From NCBI GenBank assembly GCA_004552195.1, contig SFPC01000083.1:1-15518 (forward strand): 15,518 nt of DNA, given 5' to 3'. The notes beneath the pieces are model-generated. The model had not been told where the DNA came from. It was given only the letters and a program-made list of their open reading frames with translations, and made no database searches. Positions 8,395-15,425 of this stretch are shown one piece after another; the stretch's first letter is position 1, and each line of letters starts with the position of its first letter. The DNA comes from Bacteroidales bacterium. GTDB lineage: Bacteria > Bacteroidota > Bacteroidia > Bacteroidales > Bacteroidaceae. The translations under genes and the position numbers were made by a program.

Positions 8395-8417
8395 TAAATC
8401 AATAGTATAAAGAATTG

Positions 8418-8458
8418 TAGGTGTTCGGAGGTTATGAGAGATAATCTCCGAACACTTA
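8418..8458 (+). terminator. Strong hairpin downstream of the NfnAB-like gene
   Basis: Arms 8421-8434 (GTGTTCGGAGGTTA) and 8442-8455 (TAATCTCCGAACAC) pair over 14 bp with one G-U wobble around a 7-nt loop. The stem can be extended to 17 bp (8418-8458). It lies 23 bp after the stop codon of the 784-aa gene, which suits a terminator. The downstream tract is A-rich rather than U-rich, so it is not a textbook intrinsic terminator. It could instead be a processing signal or leader structure ahead of the DUF486 gene. Confidence 0.55.
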
Positions 8459-8478
8459 AATAAAAAAAAATTCCCGAC

Positions 8479-8847
8479 GTGCAAGGATTATACGCCGTTT
8501 TATTGCTTATCTGTTCCAACATATTTATGACCTTTGCCTGGTACGGGCATCTCAAGTTGCAGCAGACGGGCGTTAGCAAGGATTGGCCCCTGATAGCGGT
8601 CATCCTTTTTTCTTGGGGCATCGCCCTGTTTGAGTATATGTGTCAGGTGCCGGCCAACCGCCTTGGCATTATTGACAATGGCGGGCCGTTCAACCTCATC
8701 CAACTCAAGGTCATTCAGGAGGTGGTGTCGTTGATGGTGTTCACCGTCATCGTGACCCTCATGTTCAAGGGCGAGACCTTTCATTGGAACCACATTGCAG
8801 CCTTCCTGTGCCTTGTGGCGGCGGTGTACTTTGTGTTTTTGAAATAG
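8479..8847 (+). CDS. DUF486 (DMT-like) small inner-membrane protein
   Basis: This 122-aa membrane protein belongs to the DUF486 family, which is distantly related to the drug/metabolite transporter fold; its substrate is unknown. Four hydrophobic segments are visible: about 3-21, 38-56, 76-97 and 103-121. The family blocks FMTFAWYGHLKLQ (residues 13-25) and PFNLIQLKVIQEVVSL (about 73-88) are present. The start is GTG at 8479; no ATG is available upstream before the in-frame stop at 8461, and the resulting MQGLYAVLLL matches the expected family N-terminus. An A-rich tract at 8457-8470 precedes it in place of a Shine-Dalgarno site, which is common in Bacteroidota. The TtcA-like gene starts only 3 bp after its stop codon, so the two are very likely co-transcribed. 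Confidence 0.85.
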   Translation: MQGLYAVLLLICSNIFMTFAWYGHLKLQQTGVSKDWPLIAVILFSWGIALFEYMCQVPANRLGIIDNGGPFNLIQLKVIQEVVSLMVFTVIVTLMFKGETFHWNHIAAFLCLVAAVYFVFLK

Positions 8848-8850
8848 AAG

Positions 8851-9570
8851 ATGAAAGAAAAGGCTGCCAACTTACACAAACGCCTGCAACGGAAGGTGGG
8901 AGAGGCACTCGGCACTTTCGGCCTCATCGAACGCGGCGACCGCATCCTCATCGGACTTTCCGGCGGCAAGGACTCACTCGCCTTGCTCGATCTGTTGGGC
9001 GAGCGGATGACGCGTAGCGGAGGCTACTTCGAGGTGGAGGCTCTCCATGTGCGGATGCGCGGCGTGGATTATGAGTCCGACACAGCCTATCTCGAACAGA
9101 TGGCGGCTCGCTACCACATTCCCCTCCACGTGGTGGAAACGGGCTTTGAACCGGACCGTAACGAAAAGCGCACGCCTTGTTTTCTCTGTTCCTGGCACCG
9201 GCGCAAGCAGCTCTTTGAACAGGCTCAACTGTTGCATTGCAACAAGATAGCTCTGGGACATCACTTGGACGACTTGTTGCGCACGGCCATGATGAACCTG
9301 ACGTTCAACGGCACATTCAGCACAATGGCCGTGAAGCAACCTTACCGGAAAATGCCCCTTACCATCATCCGTCCCTTAGCTTTGATACCAGAAAGCGACC
9401 TCCGCCTCTGGGCGGAATTACAGCACTATCAGCCGGTGCGCAAGATCTGTCCGCACGACCGCGAAACCAACCGCACCCACATCGAAAACGTGTTACAGGA
9501 AATGGAGCGGCTCAATCCCGACTATCGCTCCAATTTCTTGCGAGCTCTTCAAAAAACGATGAGCCGATAG
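8851..9570 (+). CDS. TtcA-family tRNA 2-thiocytidine synthetase
   Basis: The protein (239 aa) is an N-type PP-loop ATPase of the TtcA family, which puts sulfur on C32 of certain tRNAs with the help of a [4Fe-4S] cluster. The ATP loop SGGKDS is at 37-42. Cys110 and Cys113 in TPCFLCSWHRRKQLF and Cys200 in RKICPHDRET match the three cluster cysteines of TtcA. GHHLDD at 136-141 is the second family motif. It is shorter than E. coli TtcA (about 310 aa), as many Bacteroidota members are. It follows the DUF486 gene by 3 bp. Its 3' end runs straight into the decanucleotide array at 9575. The family is clear, but the exact target nucleotide is inferred. Confidence 0.85.
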   Translation: MKEKAANLHKRLQRKVGEALGTFGLIERGDRILIGLSGGKDSLALLDLLGERMTRSGGYFEVEALHVRMRGVDYESDTAYLEQMAARYHIPLHVVETGFEPDRNEKRTPCFLCSWHRRKQLFEQAQLLHCNKIALGHHLDDLLRTAMMNLTFNGTFSTMAVKQPYRKMPLTIIRPLALIPESDLRLWAELQHYQPVRKICPHDRETNRTHIENVLQEMERLNPDYRSNFLRALQKTMSR

Positions 9571-9574
9571 CCTG

Positions 9575-9680
9575 CTATAGAGTATTATAGAAATCTATAG
9601 AAAACTATAGCAATCTATAGCAATCTATAGCAATCTATAGCAATCTATAGCAATCTATAGCAATCTATAGCAATCTATAA
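9575..9680. repeat. Tandem decanucleotide array, unit CTATAGCAAT
   Basis: About eleven in-phase 10-bp units fill the gap between the convergent TtcA-like gene and hemW. The core is six perfect copies of CAATCTATAG (9611-9670), followed by a seventh with its last base changed. Four degenerate units precede them (9575-9610), including TATAGAAATCTATAG at 9586-9600, which matches the second array near 11520. It begins 4 bp after one stop codon and ends 8 bp before the hemW stop. Each unit holds the palindrome CTATAG, and the period is close to one DNA helical turn. There are no spacers, so it is not CRISPR. Confidence 0.95.
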
Positions 9681-9688
9681 ATTAAGTC

Positions 9689-10828
9689 TTATGCCAGCTG
9701 CATGAGGTCGCTCATGATATCGTCGCTCACCAATATTCCCTGCTTCGTCAATCGCAGCCTTCCCTCCTGTAGTTCCAGTTTTCCTGCCGCCAAGTGGGGG
9801 CGGGCCAGGCGGAGCGTTTCGTCTTTTACCTCTTGGCCGAAGCGTTCGGCCAGCAGCTCCATGTCCAGCCCCTGCCGCGTACGCAGTGACGTGAAAATCA
9901 TCTCGTTGATAAGCTCTGTCCTGTCTAACCGCTCTAACGTGTGCGGCACATCCCCTTCTTCACATCCCAGATATTCTGCCAGCAACGGCAGGTTATGCCG
10001 CCGGCACTCCCCGTCGAAAGAGTGCGCACCCGGTCCCACACCGAGATAAGGCGTGCCGTTCCAATAGCCTGAATTGTGGCGCGAGTGGAAGCCGGGCAAG
10101 GCGAAGTTGGAGATTTCGTAATGTACAAATCCCGCCTCCTCCGCAGCTGCGAGCAAAGCGTTGTATTCCTCCACACACGTGTCCTCATCCGCCGGCACCA
10201 GTTCCCCGCTTTTCACCTTTTGTCCCAGCACCGTCCCTTCCTCCACACTCAGCGCATACGACGACAAATGTTTCACCGGCAAGTCAAAGGCACGTTGCAA
10301 GTCCTCCCGGAAATCCGCCGCGTTTTGCCGGGGCAGGCCGTAGATGAGGTCAATGCTGAGATTGTCTATTCCGCCTGCGGCCAGCGTTCTGACTGCTCGC
10401 TCCGCCTCCGCTGCCGTGTGCCTGCGCCGCAGGAGGCGCAGCAGGGAGTCGGAGAAAGTCTGTATTCCCAGGCTCACCCGGTTCACTCCCATCCTGCGCC
10501 ACTGCGCCACCCGTTCGGCGCACACATCGTCGGGATTGCACTCCAAGGTAACCTCCGCATCGTCCGCCACGCGGAACAGTTGGCGGATGGTGCGCATCAC
10601 TTCCTCCAATGCCACATCGGGCAACAGCGACGGCGTGCCCCCGCCAAAGTAGATGGTGTGGAGTGTGGCCGCTTCGCCGCTCGGAGCCGGCAGGTAGTGC
10701 TGCCGGAAAGCCAGCTCGTGGCATAAGGCTTTCACGTAACGGCTGTCCGCACCGCCCGGTGAGGCAGTGGAGAAGAAGTCGCAGTAGATGCAGCGGCTTT
10801 GGCAAAAAGGAATGTGCAGGTAGAGCAT
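9689..10828 (-). CDS. hemW: Radical SAM heme chaperone HemW
   Basis: HemW is a radical-SAM family protein that binds heme and is thought to deliver it to respiratory enzymes; it was long annotated as oxygen-independent coproporphyrinogen III oxidase. The protein is 379 aa, normal for HemW and shorter than HemN. The cluster motif HIPFCQSRCIYCDFFS gives Cys9, Cys13 and Cys16. The SAM-site GGGTP is at 62-66, ECNPDD at 96-101, and GIQTFSDSLLRLLRRRH at 121-137. The HNxxYW motif special to HemW is present as HNSGYW at 251-256 and separates it from true HemN. It starts 43 bp after the TRIC-type gene on the same strand, suggesting co-transcription. Its 3' end abuts the decanucleotide array. Confidence 0.93.
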   Translation of the reverse strand: MLYLHIPFCQSRCIYCDFFSTASPGGADSRYVKALCHELAFRQHYLPAPSGEAATLHTIYFGGGTPSLLPDVALEEVMRTIRQLFRVADDAEVTLECNPDDVCAERVAQWRRMGVNRVSLGIQTFSDSLLRLLRRRHTAAEAERAVRTLAAGGIDNLSIDLIYGLPRQNAADFREDLQRAFDLPVKHLSSYALSVEEGTVLGQKVKSGELVPADEDTCVEEYNALLAAAEEAGFVHYEISNFALPGFHSRHNSGYWNGTPYLGVGPGAHSFDGECRRHNLPLLAEYLGCEEGDVPHTLERLDRTELINEMIFTSLRTRQGLDMELLAERFGQEVKDETLRLARPHLAAGKLELQEGRLRLTKQGILVSDDIMSDLMQLA

Positions 10829-10871
10829 GAAGTCAGGGTAGGGCAGGGTAGGAGGAGCGGATAAGCAAGGC

Positions 10872-11483
10872 TCAGTCTTCCCGTTTCAGTATGGGCAGGT
10901 GGAGCTTGTATTTCACGGCCAAGAAGCGCGTCAGCATCACCGTAGCACCACAGATAACACCCGCTTGGATATTGTCCATGCCCATCTTGTAGCATACAAA
11001 GTAGAAAAGACCGCCGATGACACAGGCCAGTGCATAGATTTCCTTGCGGAAGATGAGTGGCACCTCGTTGATGAACACATCGCGGAACACACCGCCGCCC
11101 GCACCGGTGAGGGTGCCCATGATGATGGCGGTCCAGAAGGGGAAGCCCGCCGCGATGGTCTTCTCAATGCCCGTCACGGTGAACAGGGCCAGACCGATGG
11201 AGTCGAAGAGAAACCACGTGTTGTTCTGGCGCACTAAGAAGCGGCGGAACACAATGACCCACAGCAACGCTATGGCGGAGCAGATGAGATAGAAAGGGTT
11301 CGTCATCCAAAACGGCGGCTGGCTGAGCAGCAAATCGCGCATCGTACCGCCGCCAATGGCCGTCGTTACGCCGACCACGTAAGCACCGAACAGGTCAAAT
11401 TGCTTGGCAGAGGCCAGACGGATGCCGGAGATGGCAAAGGCAAGCGTGCCGATAAAATCAAGAGCTTGGACAAAAGTAAACAC
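10872..11483 (-). CDS. TRIC / UPF0126 family inner-membrane protein
   Basis: This 203-aa polytopic membrane protein has two repeats of the UPF0126 domain (about 5-80 and 92-168), each with a glycine-rich turn ending in Arg-Asp: GGGTMRD at 44-50 and GGGVFRD at 129-135. Prokaryotic members are structural relatives of trimeric intracellular cation channels, but some are annotated as glycine transporters (YadS/YicG type). About seven transmembrane helices fit the hydropathy. The C-terminus is short and basic-acidic (LHLPILKRED). It lies 43 bp upstream of hemW on the same strand. Upstream, a 37-bp stretch separates its start codon from the second decanucleotide array. Ion or solute specificity cannot be read from the sequence. 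Confidence 0.88.
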   Translation of the reverse strand: MFTFVQALDFIGTLAFAISGIRLASAKQFDLFGAYVVGVTTAIGGGTMRDLLLSQPPFWMTNPFYLICSAIALLWVIVFRRFLVRQNNTWFLFDSIGLALFTVTGIEKTIAAGFPFWTAIIMGTLTGAGGGVFRDVFINEVPLIFRKEIYALACVIGGLFYFVCYKMGMDNIQAGVICGATVMLTRFLAVKYKLHLPILKRED

Positions 11484-11520
11484 AGCTAATGTATTGGGGT
11501 TAAGAGGTTTTATGCTGAAG

Positions 11521-11626
11521 CTATCGATATCTATTGCTAACTATCGAAATCTATAGAAATCTATAGAAATCTATCAAAATCTATAGAAATCTATCGAAAT
11601 CTATTGAAATCTATCGAAATCTATAG
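11521..11626. repeat. Tandem decanucleotide array, unit CTAT(C/A/T)GAAAT
   Basis: Ten in-phase 10-bp units plus a partial one fill the gap between the dehydrogenase stop codon (TAG, 11633-11635) and the start of the TRIC-type gene. Units include CTATCGATAT, CTATTGCTAA, CTATCGAAAT, CTATAGAAAT and CTATTGAAAT. The first four bases CTAT are invariant and the fifth varies between A, C and T. The frame is the same as that of the array at 9575-9680, and CTATAGAAAT units occur in both. Read on the minus strand, both arrays lie immediately 3' of a minus-strand gene. Confidence 0.93.
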
Positions 11627-11632
11627 CCTTTC

Positions 11633-12595
11633 CTAAAAGGCATCATTCACCACGCTTTCAGGTTTTCCGGCGTAGTACGCTTTGATATGGCTAACCAAGA
11701 GCGCGAGGATGCGTTGGCGGGCTTCCGGCGTGTCCCAGCCAATGTGTGGCGTGATGAAACAGCGCGGAGCGTTGAGCAGCGGGCAGTCGGGTGAGGGCGG
11801 CTCCTGCGTCAGTACATCCGTGCAATAAGCCCCCAACCGTCCTTCATGCAGCGCAGTGGCCACATCCGCTTCGTTCACCAATGCACCGCGTGCCGTGTTG
11901 AGCAGGATCAGGTCAGGGCGTGCTTTTGCCAACAGTGCGGCGTTCACCATTTGCCGGTTGCGTTCCGTCAGCGGACAGTTCAGGCTCACCACCTCGCACG
12001 TAGCCACTGCCTCTTCAAGTGTCAGCTTGCGGACATCCGCCGGCAAATCCTCCTGCGCCTTTCGGCTCACCGCGAAGATTTCCATACCCAAGGCGCGGGC
12101 TACATCTGCCAGTGCGCTCCCGATGTGGCCAAAGCCTACGATGGCGAGGCGCTTGCCCCACAGTTCCAGTCGCGGCTTCGTCGTGTAGCAAAAGTCAGGG
12201 CAACGGCTCCACTCCCCCTGTTGGTTCTGATGCGTGTAGTGTCCCACGCTGTCAGCTGCTTCGAGCAGAAGTGAAATGGCCATCTGAGCCACGGCAAAGG
12301 TGGAATATCCGGCGCAGTTGCACACCGTGATACCCCGTTGCCGTGCCGCCACACCGTCCACACGGTCAAAGCCCGTGGCCGCCACGCAAATCAGTTTCAG
12401 CTGGGGCAGCACGGCGAAGTGCTCGGCTGTCAGACACGTTTTGTTCACAATGAGCACTTCAGCTTCTGCGGCGCGTGCCACCACTTCGGCCGGTTCCGTG
12501 CGGTCGTATACCGTCAGTTCTCCCAAAGCTTCAAGCGGTTCCCAAGTCAAGTCACCGGGGTTGATGGTATAGCCATCCAAGAAAACGATTTTCAT
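11633..12595 (-). CDS. D-2-hydroxyacid dehydrogenase family protein
   Basis: This 320-aa cytosolic NAD(P)-dependent oxidoreductase is of the D-2-hydroxyacid dehydrogenase family, in the range of glycerate/hydroxypyruvate reductases (HprA-like). The Rossmann motif GFGHIG is at 154-159. The catalytic triad is Arg236 (NTARGALVNE), Glu265 (LTQEPPS) and His284 (TPHIGW). At the cofactor-selecting end of the second Rossmann strand the sequence is AVSRKA, with no Asp, which suggests NADPH rather than NADH; that is inference. The substrate is not determined by the sequence. It follows the plug gene by 30 bp on the same strand and may be its operon partner. Its stop codon is followed within 7 bp by the second decanucleotide array. 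Confidence 0.9.
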   Translation of the reverse strand: MKIVFLDGYTINPGDLTWEPLEALGELTVYDRTEPAEVVARAAEAEVLIVNKTCLTAEHFAVLPQLKLICVAATGFDRVDGVAARQRGITVCNCAGYSTFAVAQMAISLLLEAADSVGHYTHQNQQGEWSRCPDFCYTTKPRLELWGKRLAIVGFGHIGSALADVARALGMEIFAVSRKAQEDLPADVRKLTLEEAVATCEVVSLNCPLTERNRQMVNAALLAKARPDLILLNTARGALVNEADVATALHEGRLGAYCTDVLTQEPPSPDCPLLNAPRCFITPHIGWDTPEARQRILALLVSHIKAYYAGKPESVVNDAF

Positions 12596-12625
12596 TTGTA
12601 TGTAGTTATATTTAATGCAGATAAT

Positions 12626-13900
12626 TCATGGGCGGAATAGCGGAGTGACGCAGCCCACCAGTTGCCAGTAGCGGCTGCCCGTGGGACGGTAGTACGCCAG
12701 GATTTCATATTCGTTCTCCGTTTGGTAAAAGTCACCTTCCGCCGTGGCCGTTTGCCAAGTAGAGCCCGTTCCCTCTTCGTAGCACAGGTACATATAATTA
12801 TAATAGCCCAGTTTAAGCAAGATGTCAGCCTCGTAGCACCCCGTCAGTTCGTTGTAGTGCATCCGGCATTCCTCCTTTTGTACCGACTCCGTCCAGCGTC
12901 CCGAAACATACACCTCCCGTCCCAGTCGCGGCAACATTTGGAGCGCGAAGTGCGTCACCACGTAGTCTGCCTCCGTGTCGGCATCGGTGCAGTCCTCGCA
13001 GCGCACCAGCCCCAGCCCGTTGCGGTCCTCGTCGTAGAGGTAATGTTTGCGCGGCTCGTCCGTTAGCAGTGTGTAGTGATAGAGCGGGTCGAACCACGCC
13101 ACGTGGTCGCCGTGCATCCCCGGGTAACGGGTAGAGAGGATTTCCATCTTGCGGTATTCGTTTCCTGCTTTGAAAATCAGTCGGCGGTCATGTTCCCAAA
13201 TCAGTGTCGTGCCATTCTGCGCCGTGGGAGCTGGCCAGCGCACCGCCGTGTCCGGGCGGCGGTTCTGCATCACCAAGAGTTTCACTTCCGATTCCGCATC
13301 GCGCAGTGTTAGCCTGCTGCAATCCATGCGGAGCGACACCTGCTGGTGCGCCTCGTTCCAATCCACTTCCGTGTTCGTGGAACAAGTCGGGAGCAATCCT
13401 ACTTGCGTGTCCACCACGCCGAAGAACGCCACTGCTACGGGCACCGTTTCGTCATTGTCATCCTCCGTGCTGATGGTCAGTTTGTAGTTTCCCGATAGTT
13501 TGGGCTTCATCTGCGCGTTGGGAATGCAGAAAGAGTAATGCGTATATTGCACCGATGTGTTTTGACTCGGTGTATAATCTTCAATGATACCCTCGTCGGC
13601 GGTGGAGTAGAGGTAATCGCTCTCGAAGAGTTCGTTAGAGGGCTGACCATCATAGCCCACGTGTTCCAGCCGGTAAGTATAACGCCGGTACTCATGCGTC
13701 ATGTCGTCGAACGAGATGTCCAGGCGTTCGCTGCCGTACAAAGCAATCACTGGAAAGCGTTCGGCATCACCGTCCACCGTCATGCGGAACGTGTGGATGT
13801 GCGATGCTAAGAAAGGCGTGCAGCCCGGTTGGCTCCATCCGTTGCAGGTTGCGGAGAAGAAGGCAGTCCATAGCAGGAGCCATGCGCACAATCTTTTCAT
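12626..13900 (-). CDS. Type IX secretion system plug protein (DUF5103 family)
   Basis: The protein (424 aa) matches the DUF5103 family, now named T9SS plug. Plug was found closing the periplasmic face of the SprA translocon when cargo is absent. A signal peptide covers residues 1-24. The first domain is recognisable by FPVIALYGSERLDISFDDM at 49-67, RRYTYRLEHVGYDGQPS at 72-88, IIEDYTPSQNTSVQYTHYSF at 105-124, and SGNYKLTI at 136-143. The rest is beta-rich without a C-terminal T9SS signal that I recognise. Its ATG overlaps the fucosidase stop codon by 4 bp (ATGA), so translation is probably coupled. With PorU and PorV also in this window, a working T9SS is likely. The role is transferred from the family, not proved for this copy. 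Confidence 0.88.
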   Translation of the reverse strand: MKRLCAWLLLWTAFFSATCNGWSQPGCTPFLASHIHTFRMTVDGDAERFPVIALYGSERLDISFDDMTHEYRRYTYRLEHVGYDGQPSNELFESDYLYSTADEGIIEDYTPSQNTSVQYTHYSFCIPNAQMKPKLSGNYKLTISTEDDNDETVPVAVAFFGVVDTQVGLLPTCSTNTEVDWNEAHQQVSLRMDCSRLTLRDAESEVKLLVMQNRRPDTAVRWPAPTAQNGTTLIWEHDRRLIFKAGNEYRKMEILSTRYPGMHGDHVAWFDPLYHYTLLTDEPRKHYLYDEDRNGLGLVRCEDCTDADTEADYVVTHFALQMLPRLGREVYVSGRWTESVQKEECRMHYNELTGCYEADILLKLGYYNYMYLCYEEGTGSTWQTATAEGDFYQTENEYEILAYYRPTGSRYWQLVGCVTPLFRP

Positions 13901-15231
13901 TTCGTTTGGATTTTGAGTACAAAGTCAGCCTCACCGGCCGGATAATCGGGGAGGAAAAAAGTCGTCGTCCCCTCTTTCGCGTTTCGTTTTGTTTGGAGCG
14001 TTTCTCCCGTGGAGAGTGCTGTCGCCGTTCGCACCTTCGCGCGTAGCGGCAGCGTCAGTTGTTTCATCGGCTGTTCCGTCAGCAGGTGTACATATAGCGT
14101 GCCGTCCTTGCGGCTTTTAGTGCTCACCACCGAGTCGCCCAGTGCGATGTCGCCCGCCGTCGTGGCGTAGACACTCTCACCTGCCGGGCCGTTGAGGAAG
14201 CGGCCCATTTCCTGCAATCTTTCGAGTGCTGTTTCGGGCAGCGAGCCGTCCGGCATCGGGCCGATGTTCAACAGTAGATTGGCACCTTTCGCTGCTGTTC
14301 GTACCAGCAGACGCACCAGTTCCCGGGTCGGTTTATAGTTTTGGTCTTTGATTTTGTAGCCCCACATTCCGTTCATTGTCTGACACGTTTCGAGGGGCAG
14401 CCGGCTGATGTCCTGTCCCGAAAGTCCCGCTTTGTTCTCACCGGGAATATCGCGTTCAAACATCTGCATATCCTCCCCCTCAAAGGGTGTCAGGTGATGA
14501 TTGTTGCCGATGAGGCAGGCCGGTTGCAATCCGTGTATGAGCGCGTACTGTTCAGGCAGTTGCCAGTCAAAGGGAATTTCGTCCTCGTCGTGGTCCCACA
14601 TCCCGTCAAACCAGATGCAGTCCACCTTGCCGTAACGCGTCAGCAGTTCTGTGAGTTGGTGGTTCATGAAATGGTAATAACTGTTCCAGTCAGCCTTTTC
14701 AGGCACCTTCCCCGTGTTCCGTCCCGTGCGTCCCATGGGATAATCGTCGCGTGTCCAGTCAATGTGCGAGTAGTACAGGTGCAGCCCCATCTGTTCCTCG
14801 TGGCAAGCGTCCGCCAGTTGTTTCACCACGTCCTTGCCGTAAGGCGTGTGCATGATGTTGTAGTCAGAGCAGTCCGTGTTCCACATAGAGAAACCGTCGT
14901 GGTGTCGCGTCGTGAAGCAGATGTATTTCGCTCCAGCCGCTTTGAATGCTTTGATCCACTTTCGTGCGTTGAAGTTGTGCGGATAGAAGGCGCGTGCCGC
15001 TTTGGCATACTCAGTCTTGTCAATCCCCTCATTCTGCATGAACCATTCGCCTTGAGCGAACAGACTGTAAAGTCCCCAGTGCAGGAATATTCCGAAGCGT
15101 GAGTCGCTGAAATGTTGTCGTGCTTCAAGGTTTTCGGGTGCAGGTACGTAGGTTCCGGCGTTGGAGGCCGGTTGTGCCGTCGCAATTCCTGCGGCGGTGG
15201 CTAACAATATCGAAAGAAATGTTTTTTTCAT
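13897..15231 (-). CDS. Secreted alpha-L-fucosidase, GH29 family
   Basis: This 444-aa enzyme removes L-fucose from glycans such as mucin or milk oligosaccharides, probably in the periplasm or outside. The ATG at 15231 was chosen because it gives a standard signal peptide (residues 1-19, FLSILLATAAGIATA); a TTG nine codons upstream does not. GH29 motifs: RFGIFLHWGLYSLFAQGEWF at 45-64, ICFTTRHHDGFSMW at 104-117, YSHIDW at 154-159, and VDCIWFDGMW at 203-212 with the likely nucleophile Asp209. The acid/base may lie in GED or FERD at 252-261. LLLNIGPMPDG at 319-329 closes the barrel, and a small beta domain follows. No T9SS C-terminal signal is seen. The T9SS plug gene overlaps its stop codon. Linkage (alpha-1,2/3/4/6) is not assigned. 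Confidence 0.93.
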   Translation of the reverse strand: MKKTFLSILLATAAGIATAQPASNAGTYVPAPENLEARQHFSDSRFGIFLHWGLYSLFAQGEWFMQNEGIDKTEYAKAARAFYPHNFNARKWIKAFKAAGAKYICFTTRHHDGFSMWNTDCSDYNIMHTPYGKDVVKQLADACHEEQMGLHLYYSHIDWTRDDYPMGRTGRNTGKVPEKADWNSYYHFMNHQLTELLTRYGKVDCIWFDGMWDHDEDEIPFDWQLPEQYALIHGLQPACLIGNNHHLTPFEGEDMQMFERDIPGENKAGLSGQDISRLPLETCQTMNGMWGYKIKDQNYKPTRELVRLLVRTAAKGANLLLNIGPMPDGSLPETALERLQEMGRFLNGPAGESVYATTAGDIALGDSVVSTKSRKDGTLYVHLLTEQPMKQLTLPLRAKVRTATALSTGETLQTKRNAKEGTTTFFLPDYPAGEADFVLKIQTK

Positions 15232-15255
15232 GATAGGGGTTGTTCTTACGTTGTG

Positions 15256-15263
15256 CAAAGATA
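15256..15263 (-). promoter_or_regulatory. Candidate -7 box of the fucosidase-plug operon
   Basis: TATCTTTG on the minus strand is an exact Bacteroidota -7 element, 25 bp upstream of the fucosidase ATG, predicting a very short leader of about 18 nt. A TTTG lies 14 nt upstream, closer than the usual -33 spacing of about 20, so the upstream box is uncertain. The corresponding place in the second repeat copy (15425-15432) reads TATCTTTA and loses the consensus G. Confidence 0.5.
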
Positions 15264-15349
15264 GTGCAAGGCGAGTGCAAAGGAAAATGAAAAGCCGTGC
15301 AAAGTGAGAGAAAAGAAAGAAATAACCGCAAGGTTTTGCAATTTCTTTT
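15257..15349. repeat. 93-bp direct repeat, copy 1
   Basis: Base-for-base comparison shows that this stretch is identical to 15426-15518, with a period of 169 bp. It contains seven of the eight bases of the candidate -7 box, the left arm of the palindromic element, and a short hairpin AACC-GCAA-GGTT at 15324-15335. It is non-coding and lies directly upstream of the fucosidase gene. Confidence 0.97.
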
Positions 15350-15415
15350 CCGAACTGCAGCCGGCTTTATTCAAAAGCCTGCGGATTTTCAATTTTCCTT
15401 TGCCGAGCCGCCGCC
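15264..15415 (-). repeat. Palindromic element upstream of the fucosidase, second copy of the dispersed repeat
   Basis: The left arm 15264-15286 and right arm 15394-15415 match the arms of the rpoD-leader element at 20 of 23 and 20 of 22 positions. The core arms GCAAAGGAAAA (15277-15287) and TTTTCCTTTGC (15393-15403) are perfect complements over 11 bp. The interior is longer here (about 105 nt, purine-rich on the plus strand) than at rpoD (14 nt). A further left arm lies at 15433-15455 in repeat copy 2. Confidence 0.6.
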
Positions 15416-15425
15416 TGTCTTATGT

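Noticed and set aside
9575..9680. Possible CRISPR array
   Set aside because: The repeats are 10 bp and contiguous with no unique spacers, and no cas genes are nearby.
15232..15258. TTG start for the fucosidase nine codons upstream
   Set aside because: It would put hydrophilic residues ahead of the signal peptide and begin inside the -7 box.
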